A program made the position numbers and the translations under genes. Below, piece after piece: positions 14,221 through 21,136 of a stretch of DNA of 21,136 bases. Under the pieces are notes generated by a model. It was given only the letters and a program-made list of their open reading frames with translations, was not told the DNA's origin and did no database searches. Source of the stretch: JANNFX01 sp040080075 (lineage in GTDB: Bacteria > Pseudomonadota > Alphaproteobacteria > Rhizobiales > Hyphomicrobiaceae); contig JBEBJD010000301.1 in the NCBI GenBank assembly GCA_040080075.1, positions 1 through 21,136 on the forward strand, written 5' to 3'. The stretch's first letter is position 1, and each line of letters opens with the position of its first letter.

Positions 14221-14264
14221 TTCCCAAAGCTGACGCACCACTCAATGACATTAATTGTACCGGC

Positions 14265-14867
14265 CTAAGGGGCTCGATCATTTTCTGCCGGCTTCTCCCG
14301 CCTAGGCCGTTTCTGGACATCCTCAAACATATGCGGACGGCGCGCTTTCCAGCGCTCGGCCAGAGTCAGCCGTTCCGTGGGTGAGAGCTGCCCGGCTACG
14401 GCAATTAGGTTGCTTCTGATAGCCGCCTTGGTTGCCGCTTCGGCGGTATCGATTTTGTCAAACGCTTGCTTGAGCTGCGTGCCATCGAAGGGTTCTGCCG
14501 CCAAGGCCTGTGCAGCATCGCGGCGCGCCTGACGGCTTGCTGCCATCAGCGGCTCGATGTCGGGGCGCCCTTGTTGCTTGATCAACCGGCGTAGCTCCTT
14601 GGCCCGTTCCTTGGACAGCGTCCGTATGAAGCCCGTCATCGCCAATTCTGGTGTACCAGACGCACTACTTGAAACTGGTCGCGGGTGTTTAGCGATCCAC
14701 AAAGAACCCACGGCAGCGCCCGCAAACAGAAGATTGACCGCAAGCGAAGCCAGCAGCATGAGCCGCCAGTAATCCTGTGGACTTGACGTTTCAGCTGCTG
14801 CACCATCCACTCGGCCCTGAGGTGTTGGGTCTGATGGACCGGTTGGATCCTGGACTGTCCCGCTCAC
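14265..14867 (-). CDS. Periplasmic sensor, Metal_resist/CnrX-like (Spy-type fold)
   Basis: This 200-residue protein has a short Pro/Gly-rich cytoplasmic start, one membrane segment (about 35-58) and a periplasmic all-helical domain. The domain (about 75-175) carries the signature rhythm of the periplasmic heavy-metal sensor family: RTLSKERAKELRRLIKQQ, ASRQARRDAAQALAAEPFD, then LSPTERLTLAERW. Its ATG overlaps the anti-sigma stop by four bases. With the ECF sigma and anti-sigma genes upstream it mirrors the parts of CnrX-CnrY-CnrH. There is no Cys, and only two His (61 and about 177), so the known CnrX metal ligands are not evident. The signal sensed may not be a metal. The C-terminus is a very basic/acidic tail. 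Confidence 0.72.
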   Translation of the reverse strand: MSGTVQDPTGPSDPTPQGRVDGAAAETSSPQDYWRLMLLASLAVNLLFAGAAVGSLWIAKHPRPVSSSASGTPELAMTGFIRTLSKERAKELRRLIKQQGRPDIEPLMAASRQARRDAAQALAAEPFDGTQLKQAFDKIDTAEAATKAAIRSNLIAVAGQLSPTERLTLAERWKARRPHMFEDVQKRPRREKPAENDRAP

Positions 14868-15445
14868 AGGGTTCCCTCCTCATCTAAACCTGCAAAACCC
14901 GCATCTAAGGCCAGCTCCAAATCAAAATCGGTACCGTCAGTGCCTGCCCCATTCTGAGCGCCAACTACCAGTTGCCCGGCCAGAGACTGTGCTGCTTCCA
15001 CAACGCCATCGGCTAAGCCCTGCGCTCCAGCATAAATGCCAAGCAGCAAAGACGCGGCAAGGGCCGCACTGGCCGGAAGCCCTGCCAAACGAGTGCGGTT
15101 TGGCGTCTGAAGCCGCCTAACTGGGGTAGCTGCCATGGAACGAGACCCGGCGACGGGTAGCGAATGTGACGGCTCTGCCGCAGCGCGCTCGTTGTCAATG
15201 GCGCGCGTAAGGTTTTGACGAAGTTTGGCCGAACGGCCGGGAGCGAGTTCTGGAAAGTCCCACACAAGGCGTTCGAGGGCCTTGGCCTCGGCCAACAGTC
15301 GTTGGGATTTTTCATTGCTTGCGAGAAGACCAACAAATCGCTGTTGGCTCGACAGTGGCCAGCGCCCGGGATCAGCACCATGCACCGCCAGATGCTGTTC
15401 CAGGGCCACTAATTCCAAATCAACCCGCTTTTCTTCGTCCGTCAT
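14864..15445 (-). CDS. Single-pass anti-sigma factor of the ECF cluster
   Basis: This 193-residue protein has a soluble N-terminal half (about 1-85) rich in short helices (DLELVALEQHLAVHGADPGRW), typical of alphaproteobacterial anti-sigma proteins encoded after ECF sigma genes. A linker follows, then one membrane helix (about 122-142) and a periplasmic tail of about 50 residues. The tail ends in an unusually acidic run (DGTDFDLELALD, then LDEEGTL). It has no cysteine, so it is not a zinc-type (HxxxCxxC) anti-sigma. It lies 76 bp after the sigma gene and overlaps the sensor gene by ATGA, so it is translated in step with the sensor. Identification rests on position, topology and general resemblance. 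Confidence 0.68.
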   Translation of the reverse strand: MTDEEKRVDLELVALEQHLAVHGADPGRWPLSSQQRFVGLLASNEKSQRLLAEAKALERLVWDFPELAPGRSAKLRQNLTRAIDNERAAAEPSHSLPVAGSRSMAATPVRRLQTPNRTRLAGLPASAALAASLLLGIYAGAQGLADGVVEAAQSLAGQLVVGAQNGAGTDGTDFDLELALDAGFAGLDEEGTL

Positions 15446-15467
15446 GTCGCGATGTCCGGTAAAATAT

Positions 15468-15480
15468 CAAACAGTGTTTG
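15468..15480. promoter_or_regulatory. 13-base dyad in the anti-sigma leader
   Basis: CAAACAGTGTTTG is an almost perfect palindrome (six-base arms, one central base), 23-35 bases before the anti-sigma start and inside the 76-bp gap after the sigma gene. It is a candidate operator or a small RNA structure that could set the sigma to anti-sigma ratio. Confidence 0.25.
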
Positions 15481-15521
15481 TGAAGGGTTCTTCGCCCGCC
15501 ACTTTGGGCAGTGATTTTTGG

Positions 15522-16169
15522 TCATGAGTTATCGTCCAGAAGACTTCGCCAATCCGCCTCTAGTTGCTTTCTTAATGTGCGGCGCCCGCGAGCCAGTAGG
15601 CTCTCGACAGCATCGACCGTCAGCGCAAGCCGGCCCGCAATATCCAGTAGACTCAATTCTTCGTAATGAAACAGTGCCAGTGCCAGGCGCTGCCTATCCG
15701 GCAACGCTTGCATCGCCTGCTCCATGCGCGCTGCCGTCTGGCGGCCAGCTAACCCTGACAGCTGTGACGGGGGCTCGGATGGCTCGGGAACTGCATCATC
15801 CATCGGTGCGAGCCTGCCTTGTACACGCAGACGGTCGATGCACAAGTTCGACACCACCCGCCGCAGCCACGGACCCGCACCCGCTTCGCCAATGTCGAGT
15901 TGACCCGCCGAACGCCAAAGCCGGAGCAGAGCTTCTTGCGCAATGTCATCGCCCTCACCATGACCAGCCATCATCCGGTCCGCAACCGCCAGCAGCATGG
16001 CTTGATGCCTGTCGACGATCCGGGAAAAGGCTCCGAGGTCGCCGCTGGCGGTCAAAGCCAACAACGACCCGTCACTCTCGGTATTACCCGGTGCTGGCGA
16101 CGCGGTCGGCCGCCCGCCTTCATCGCGTATGCCCAAGTGTGGCCCCAATGATTCAGCGAAGAGGCGCAC
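15522..16169 (-). CDS. ECF-type RNA polymerase sigma factor
   Basis: This extracytoplasmic-function sigma factor directs RNA polymerase to a small stress regulon. Region 2 (about 45-115) contains DDIAQEALLRLWR and the promoter-melting stretch WLRRVVSNLCIDRLR. A Pro-rich linker (about 118-145) leads to region 4 (about 150-203), with LPDRQRLALALFHYEELS and the helix-turn-helix AGRLALTVDAVESLLARGRRTLRK. The frame is open upstream to an ATG at 16295, but that would overlap the preceding EF-hand gene by 68 bp and adds residues unlike the family. The GTG at 16169 (215 residues, AGGG about 12 bases upstream) is a better guess. A TTG 21 bases further in (at 16148) is also possible. The anti-sigma and sensor genes follow on the same strand. 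Confidence 0.88.
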   Translation of the reverse strand: MRLFAESLGPHLGIRDEGGRPTASPAPGNTESDGSLLALTASGDLGAFSRIVDRHQAMLLAVADRMMAGHGEGDDIAQEALLRLWRSAGQLDIGEAGAGPWLRRVVSNLCIDRLRVQGRLAPMDDAVPEPSEPPSQLSGLAGRQTAARMEQAMQALPDRQRLALALFHYEELSLLDIAGRLALTVDAVESLLARGRRTLRKQLEADWRSLLDDNS

Positions 16170-16227
16170 TATGACTGTTTTCCCTGGCCCATGCCACTGC
16201 ACAAGCAGTGGCCGCACCCGGCCTTGC

Positions 16228-17061
16228 TCAACGGGAAAACCAGCTTTTGCGGGTTGAAGTGGGAAAGTCATTGCTATCGATTTGCCCATCGTCATTGAGA
16301 TCGAGTGCCGAAAATCGCTTCAGCGTCCGCGCCGAGAACTCCTCTTGCGATATTTTCCCGTCCTTATTCTGGTCGGACCAGTGCATGGTCCGTCTGGTCG
16401 AAAATTCGATGCGCTCGGCCGCTTGCTTGTCCAGTTCGGTGCGTTCAAGCGTCCCATCTGCGTTGGCGTCAATCTTGTTGAACTCGGCTTGGGTCTTTGC
16501 AACGATGGTGTCCAGCGTCAGGTCCGGGCGTTGACTCCGGCCCGCCCCAAGGCCCATTTTTTTTGATCCGCCGCCGCCAAACCAGCCATAACCCGTGCTC
16601 GATGAAGGAGGCTTGTCGCCGTCGTTGATCTTGCCATCGCTGTTGACATCGCGTCCGGCAAACAGTGCCCGAGGACCCTGCTCAAACTCTTCGCGCGAAA
16701 TCTTACCATCCCGGTTGGCATCGATGCGCTTGATGAAGCGCTTAGTGCGGAATTCTGAAGGCTCCAACAACTGGGCGCCAATTTCCGCAGGATCCACCGT
16801 GCTATCTGCGTTGGCGTCCAACTCTTTGAATTCAGCCAGGCGCGGGCTCAGGTATTCGGCCTGTGAAATGCCACCGTTCCTGTCGCTATCCAGACGCTTT
16901 AACCGTTTGAAGGCATAACTGCTCTTGCCAACCGATGTGCCGGCATCCGAGCCGGATTTTTGCGCATTCACTGCTTTTTCAGGCTCGGCAGCTTGGGCCA
17001 CCGCCACGACGCCACCTGAAATGGCCACAACAACAGACAGGCTCTTCAATAATTTGGACAT
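16228..17061 (-). CDS. Secreted protein with seven EF-hand loops
   Basis: This is a predicted periplasmic calcium-binding protein of 277 residues. The start at 17061 has a very strong ribosome site (GGGAGG, 17067-17072, five bases upstream); an ATG at 17094 does not. The signal peptide ends at AQA before AEP (about residue 24). Seven twelve-residue EF loops follow: 58-69, 82-93, 114-125, 138-149, 198-209, 230-241 and 254-265. Loops 3, 5 and 6 are canonical (for example DANRDGKISREE). Loop 2 has Ser for the usual Gly, and loops 4 and 7 end in Asp instead of Glu. A Gly/Ser-rich linker (about 152-175) splits the array into four and three. The ECF sigma gene lies 58 bp downstream on the same strand, which suggests a shared transcript. 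No enzyme domain is seen. Confidence 0.88.
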   Translation of the reverse strand: MSKLLKSLSVVVAISGGVVAVAQAAEPEKAVNAQKSGSDAGTSVGKSSYAFKRLKRLDSDRNGGISQAEYLSPRLAEFKELDANADSTVDPAEIGAQLLEPSEFRTKRFIKRIDANRDGKISREEFEQGPRALFAGRDVNSDGKINDGDKPPSSSTGYGWFGGGGSKKMGLGAGRSQRPDLTLDTIVAKTQAEFNKIDANADGTLERTELDKQAAERIEFSTRRTMHWSDQNKDGKISQEEFSARTLKRFSALDLNDDGQIDSNDFPTSTRKSWFSR

Positions 17062-17090
17062 GATTGCCTCCCGGGACGCGCTGGCGAAAC

Positions 17091-17114
17091 TCAAAGGGGT
17101 GAAGGCCCCTTTGA
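17091..17114 (-). terminator. Perfect hairpin between glnE and the EF-hand gene
   Basis: TCAAAGGGG (17091-17099) and CCCCTTTGA (17106-17114) form a perfect nine-pair stem with a six-base loop. It lies 50 bases after the glnE stop and 30 bases before the EF-hand start. There is no U-tract on either strand. It could end the glnE transcript or act as a leader structure of the EF-hand mRNA. Confidence 0.45.
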
Positions 17115-17163
17115 TGCCTAAACGCGCGAGCGGAACCTCATCCGTCGCCAGTATTGGGATTAT

Positions 17164-20097
17164 TTAGACGACCAGTTTCACGAACAATGCATGAACTGCC
17201 GCCAGGGTCTCACGCAGATGGCCCTCGAGGATGGTAAAATCTGGCATGTGGCCCGCCACGGCCAATTGCTGCTTGAGCCCCAGTGGCGCGTGTGCCGGAT
17301 CGAAGGCTCCTTCCAGGCACAGACGCAAAATCTGTCCGAGATTGTGCAGGAGACGGCAGGCACCCTTCAGGGTCTCCGCATCGGCAGGGTCCAGCACCCC
17401 ATCCGCGCCGAGCTTTTGGAACACCGCAAGCGTATTCTGATCAAGCACTGAGGCATGTTGGGGGGCATGGATGAGTTGCAAATACTGGGCTATGAATTCC
17501 AGGTCGACTAGACCGCCGCGAACCTGCTTCAGATCCCAAATATCTTCGCTACCTTTTTCAGCCTCGATCCTGCGCCGCATATCGAGGACATCAGCTGCAG
17601 TTTTGGCCCGGTCGCGCGGGCGTGTCAGTGTCTGGTGAATAATTTGATTGACCGCATCGCGAATAGATAGCGGCCCGGTCACCACGCGGGCGCGTGTCAG
17701 CGCCAGATGCTCCCAGGTCCAAGCCTCCTGATCTTGATAAGCGGCGAAGCTGGAAAGCTGCGTCGCTACGGGACCTTTCTGCCCTGAGGGGCGCAGCCGC
17801 ATGTCAACGTCATAGAGCAGCCCCTCGGCTGTGGGAGCCGACAGAGCCGCAACAAGTCGTTGCGTCAACCGGGCATAGTATTGGCTTGGCGCCAGAGGCC
17901 GCGGGCCATCCGATTGCAATGCGGCATCATCGAAATCGTAAACCAGGATGAGGTCTATATCGGAGGAAGCGGTCATTTCGCGCCCGCCCAACTTGCCCAT
18001 GGCAACGACAGCCGCCGCACCGCCTGGGACGCGGCCATGAGTGCGCTCCATTTCGGCTTCCACAGCTGCCTGCAGCCGCGCAATGAGACACTCGGCCAGA
18101 AGTGCATAGGCGCTACCCGCCTGGCCAGCATGAATCGTTCCCGTCAGGACACGCACGCCGATCAAGAATGCCTGCTCTTGGCCGACAGCGCGGGCGCGAT
18201 CCAGGACGTCCTGCATATCGGCACCAGGAGGCGTTTCGGCTGCGATCACTGCTTCGAGGTCTGCCCGTTCAACGAGTGAACCGAAGGTGCGCGGATCGAG
18301 AACGGCATCGAGCAGCCGCCGCCTTCGGGATAAGATGCGCGCCAAGCGGGGCGCAGTCCCCATGATATCGGCCACGAGACGGAGAAGATTTGGATTGGCG
18401 CGCAGCAGAGAGAATAGTTGTACGCCCTCAGGAAGCGAGGCTACAAAGCGATCGAACCCGGAAAATGCGAGATCTGGATCGGCGGTTGCACCCAAGGCCG
18501 CGATCAGCATGGGTTGCACTTCGGTCAGCCGTTCGCGCGCGCGCGGAGAGCGCACCGCCGGATAGCGCCCGTGATGCCACCCGCGAACGCTGGCCAGTAC
18601 GCTTGAGGGCTGCGAGAATCCCATTTGGGTGAGCGCGGCGACGGTATCGGGGTCATCGGTCTCGCCGGCAAAGACCATATTGGCATCAGCCGGACTGAGC
18701 TGCGGACTATCCTCAAACAGCGCCTGGTAATGGCGCTGAACCGTTTCCAAGACGCTGGTAAATTCTTGCTCGAATGCGGCCCGGGTTTCATAGCCTGCAA
18801 AATGCGCGAATGTTTCGAGTTGGGCTTGATCATCGGGCAATTCGTGCGTTTGCTCGTCGGCCACCATTTGAATCCGGTGTTCGGTGGTGCGCAAATAGCA
18901 GTAGGCACTATCCAGACTGGCGCGCACATCGTCGCGAATCCACCCGCGAGCCGTCAGCGCCTTGAGGGCCGGTAGCGTGGCGCGAACACGCAAGTCTCGC
19001 TGCCGTCCGCCGGCAATCAACTGCTGGGTTTGGGCGAAAAATTCAATTTCGCGAATGCCACCGGGTCCCAGTTTGACGTTGTGGCCCGGAACCGAAATGG
19101 CCCCAAACCCCCGATGAGCGTGGATCTGGCGCTTCATGGCATGAACATCGGCAATGGCCGCAAAGTCCAGATAGCGGCGCCAAATGAAAGGCGCGAGTTC
19201 GGCAAGCAATGCTTCGCCTGCTTCGATATCCCCCGCCACCGGCCGGGCTTTGATCAGGGCTGCGCGCTCCCAGTTCTGACCAACGCTTTCGTAATAAATC
19301 ATCGCCGCATCTGTCGACAATGCGATCTGCGTGGCTCCTGCATCAGGCCGCAGGCGTAAATCGGTGCGGAAGACGTACCCGTCGGGCGAGCGCTCGTCCA
19401 TCAAACGCACCAGATCGCGGGTGAGGCGCACGAAAAACGTCTGCATATCGAGATTTTCGCGCACCCTGGCTCGGGTTGCCTCGAAGAAAATAATGAGATC
19501 GATGTCGCTCGAATAATTGAGTTCGAAGGCACCGTATTTGCCCATGCCAAGTACGATATAGCCCGAGGATGCGTCTGGCTTGACGCGGTCTGTACCTGTC
19601 CAGTCGCCTCGCTCCAGGGCTTGCTTGAACAGAAAACGGACACACGCCTGCAGCGCAGTATCAGCGGTCTTGGTCAGGGCATCCGTCACCGTCATTACGG
19701 GCCAGACGCCGCCCAAGTCGCACAATGCAATGAGCAGGGCCGACGCCGACTTGAACACTCGCACACCACGCATCGCCGCGGTCATGCCAGGTGCTGCATC
19801 AAGTTCTGTCTCAGCCTGCTTTTGGAGCCTTGCCATCGAAGCGGCGGGCGGCTCGCAGAGTAAATCCTGCAAACGGTTGAGATCGCGCAGGATCAACATA
19901 CGCACATACGGCGAGCCAGCGAAAATGCTGGCCAGCAGACGCCGGACGGGCTCCTTCTCCAGCACTTTCGCGAGCCCCTCAAGCGCAGCACCCTCCGCCT
20001 CTGCGTTGGACTGAAGGCTGGCCAACTCGTCCCAATGCCGCCCTTGCGCAGGCGCGAAAGGGGTCGCGCGAATTAACTGATGGAACGGCGCGTCCAT
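17164..20097 (-). CDS. glnE: Bifunctional glutamine synthetase adenylyltransferase/deadenylase
   Basis: GlnE attaches AMP to glutamine synthetase when nitrogen is plentiful and removes it when nitrogen is scarce, under PII control. The 977-residue protein has the duplicated nucleotidyltransferase plan. The N-terminal deadenylating domain carries Asp198 and Asp200 (YSSDIDLIIFF). The C-terminal adenylating domain carries Asp713 and Asp715 (ASSDIDLILVYDF). Each is followed by a helical domain; DVDMRLRPSGQKGP in the second half and RTDLRLRPDAGATQ in the first are the paired RLRP signatures. The frame can begin at a TTG at 20136, overlapping the upstream kinase stop by three bases. The ATG at 20097 with GAGAAG just before it is at least as likely. 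Sharing a transcript with a sensor kinase is the notable context. Confidence 0.95.
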   Translation of the reverse strand: MDAPFHQLIRATPFAPAQGRHWDELASLQSNAEAEGAALEGLAKVLEKEPVRRLLASIFAGSPYVRMLILRDLNRLQDLLCEPPAASMARLQKQAETELDAAPGMTAAMRGVRVFKSASALLIALCDLGGVWPVMTVTDALTKTADTALQACVRFLFKQALERGDWTGTDRVKPDASSGYIVLGMGKYGAFELNYSSDIDLIIFFEATRARVRENLDMQTFFVRLTRDLVRLMDERSPDGYVFRTDLRLRPDAGATQIALSTDAAMIYYESVGQNWERAALIKARPVAGDIEAGEALLAELAPFIWRRYLDFAAIADVHAMKRQIHAHRGFGAISVPGHNVKLGPGGIREIEFFAQTQQLIAGGRQRDLRVRATLPALKALTARGWIRDDVRASLDSAYCYLRTTEHRIQMVADEQTHELPDDQAQLETFAHFAGYETRAAFEQEFTSVLETVQRHYQALFEDSPQLSPADANMVFAGETDDPDTVAALTQMGFSQPSSVLASVRGWHHGRYPAVRSPRARERLTEVQPMLIAALGATADPDLAFSGFDRFVASLPEGVQLFSLLRANPNLLRLVADIMGTAPRLARILSRRRRLLDAVLDPRTFGSLVERADLEAVIAAETPPGADMQDVLDRARAVGQEQAFLIGVRVLTGTIHAGQAGSAYALLAECLIARLQAAVEAEMERTHGRVPGGAAAVVAMGKLGGREMTASSDIDLILVYDFDDAALQSDGPRPLAPSQYYARLTQRLVAALSAPTAEGLLYDVDMRLRPSGQKGPVATQLSSFAAYQDQEAWTWEHLALTRARVVTGPLSIRDAVNQIIHQTLTRPRDRAKTAADVLDMRRRIEAEKGSEDIWDLKQVRGGLVDLEFIAQYLQLIHAPQHASVLDQNTLAVFQKLGADGVLDPADAETLKGACRLLHNLGQILRLCLEGAFDPAHAPLGLKQQLAVAGHMPDFTILEGHLRETLAAVHALFVKLVV

Positions 20098-20132
20098 ATT
20101 CTTCTCAGATCCCCACACAAAACGGCGCGGCG

Positions 20133-21136
20133 TCAAAGGGGCAGACTGAGCACAACCCGCAATCCCGGCTCGTTATCTTCAAGGCGTACCGCGCCTTTGT
20201 GTAATCGCGCAACTGCCGCAACAAGACTAAGACCCAACCCGGTGCCGGGGGCGGTGCGGCTTTCCTCAAGCCTCACAAAACGCTTTAGAACGCGCCCGCG
20301 ATCTGCGGCACTGATCCCTGGTCCATGATCGGCCACCGAAATCTCAGCTCTTGTCTCACCTTCAATAACCTTGACTTCGATTGACGCCCCTTCTCCTGCC
20401 ACTCCCGCCTCTTCACTGCGAATTCCATATTTCATCGCATTGTCGATCAGATTGGCAACGGCCTGGCTGACGAGCTGCTTGTTGGCCTTGACCACCGGAC
20501 CGTCGCCTGCACCAACGGAAAGGCTTAAGCCGGCCTCCTCGGCCACCGGTTGATAAAGCTCCGCGACATCTCGCACCAAAATGCCAAGACCGAATACCTC
20601 GCTGCTCTCTTCCACTGCTCCTGCCTCGAGCCGGGCAATCAACAGCAGAGCATTGAACGTTTTGATGAGCTCGTCGGCTTCTTCAATCGTTCGCTCCAGG
20701 CCTTCCTTATGAGCACTGTCTCCGCGCGGATCGCGCAGCGCCGCTTCAGCACGGTTGCGCAACCGGTTGAGTGGCGTTTTGAGATCGTGGGCAATATTAT
20801 CGGACACCTCTTTCAATCCACTCATCAACTGTTCAATGCGCTCCAGCATGGCGTTGAGGCTGGTAGCAAGATCATCGAGTTCGTCGCCCGAGCCAGCCAG
20901 CGGAATGCGGCGGCTCAAATCGCCAGCCATAATCGATCGGCTGGCAGCTGCCATGGTTTCGATGCGGCGCATGACCAGGCGGCTTATGGCCAGCCCACCC
21001 AATAATCCGGCGACCGTGAGCACGCCAAACCCACCCAAGAAAATGCGCTTTATACGCTCGGCAAAAACTCGCTGTTCTTCGACGTCGCGACCGACGATCA
21101 AGCGGACGCCTTGGGTCCATGGAGCTGGTGTCAACG
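20133..21136 (-). CDS. Sensor histidine kinase (EnvZ/QseC type), 5' end outside window
   Basis: This is the C-terminal part of a membrane two-component kinase; the frame runs open through the window edge, so the N-terminus is missing. About 334 residues are visible. They comprise the end of a periplasmic sensor segment (VRLIVGRDVEEQR), a membrane helix (about 31-50) and a HAMP domain (51-103, IPLAGSGDELDDLATSLNAM). A HisKA domain follows with phosphoacceptor His116 in NIAHDLKTPLNRLR, then a HATPase domain with intact N-box (NLIDNAMKYG), G1 (DHGPGI) and G2 (GTGLGLS). It should be an active kinase. Its response regulator is expected just upstream, beyond the window. The stop at 20133-20135 abuts or overlaps glnE, so the two genes probably share an mRNA. 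Confidence 0.93.
   Translation of the reverse strand, partial: LTPAPWTQGVRLIVGRDVEEQRVFAERIKRIFLGGFGVLTVAGLLGGLAISRLVMRRIETMAAASRSIMAGDLSRRIPLAGSGDELDDLATSLNAMLERIEQLMSGLKEVSDNIAHDLKTPLNRLRNRAEAALRDPRGDSAHKEGLERTIEEADELIKTFNALLLIARLEAGAVEESSEVFGLGILVRDVAELYQPVAEEAGLSLSVGAGDGPVVKANKQLVSQAVANLIDNAMKYGIRSEEAGVAGEGASIEVKVIEGETRAEISVADHGPGISAADRGRVLKRFVRLEESRTAPGTGLGLSLVAAVARLHKGAVRLEDNEPGLRVVLSLPL

Noticed and set aside
15518..16174. 218-codon + strand frame opposite the ECF sigma gene
   Set aside because: The opposite strand encodes clear sigma regions 2 and 4; this frame is a Pro/Arg-rich shadow.

Overview
The window looks like chromosomal DNA of an alphaproteobacterium, most likely in or near Hyphomicrobiales (Rhizobiales). 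The evidence is the gene content (HflKC with a small DUF2065 protein and a Do protease, Psd next to PssA, a 1-Cys OhrR-type regulator, a GlnE of about 980 residues), family-level sequence resemblance, and a full CtrA-type box (TTAA-N7-TTAA) in one intergenic region. No species can be named. I see no rRNA, tRNA, CRISPR, phage gene or intact transposase. Most of the window is housekeeping.

Layout. (1) 33-2249 (+): hflK, hflC and a DUF2065 membrane protein form a tight operon that ends in a hairpin. It is followed by a secreted Do/DegP protease (2396-3889). Together these form a membrane and periplasm quality-control block. (2) 4034-6030 (+): psd and pssA, the two steps of phosphatidylethanolamine synthesis, with a C-terminally truncated DUF1772-like membrane gene between them. 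A lone rfbC-type epimerase follows. (3) 6737-8930 (-): a D,D-carboxypeptidase and the lipoprotein RlpA, both acting on peptidoglycan. (4) 8931-9259: a divergent control region with a CtrA-type box and a dyad, then an ohrR-like MarR gene (+). (5) 9813-10108: a gene-free block of stacked long palindromes bounded by CTAG, probably a non-autonomous mobile or REP-like element, then pepN (+). (6) 13060-14220 (+): a membrane protein with an intact HisKA H-box and a badly eroded ATP-binding domain. (7) 14265-17061 (-): a seven-loop EF-hand periplasmic protein, an ECF sigma factor, a single-pass anti-sigma factor without cysteine, and a periplasmic Metal_resist/CnrX-like sensor. (8) 17164-21136 (-): glnE immediately downstream of, and possibly overlapping, an EnvZ/QseC-type sensor kinase that runs off the window.

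The most promising places for something undescribed are the EF-hand/ECF/anti-sigma/sensor cluster, which resembles the CnrYXH sensing architecture but lacks obvious metal-ligand residues and carries a calcium-type EF-hand protein, and the 296-bp palindrome stack between ohrR and pepN. The truncated DUF1772 gene and the degenerate kinase are clear departures from their families.
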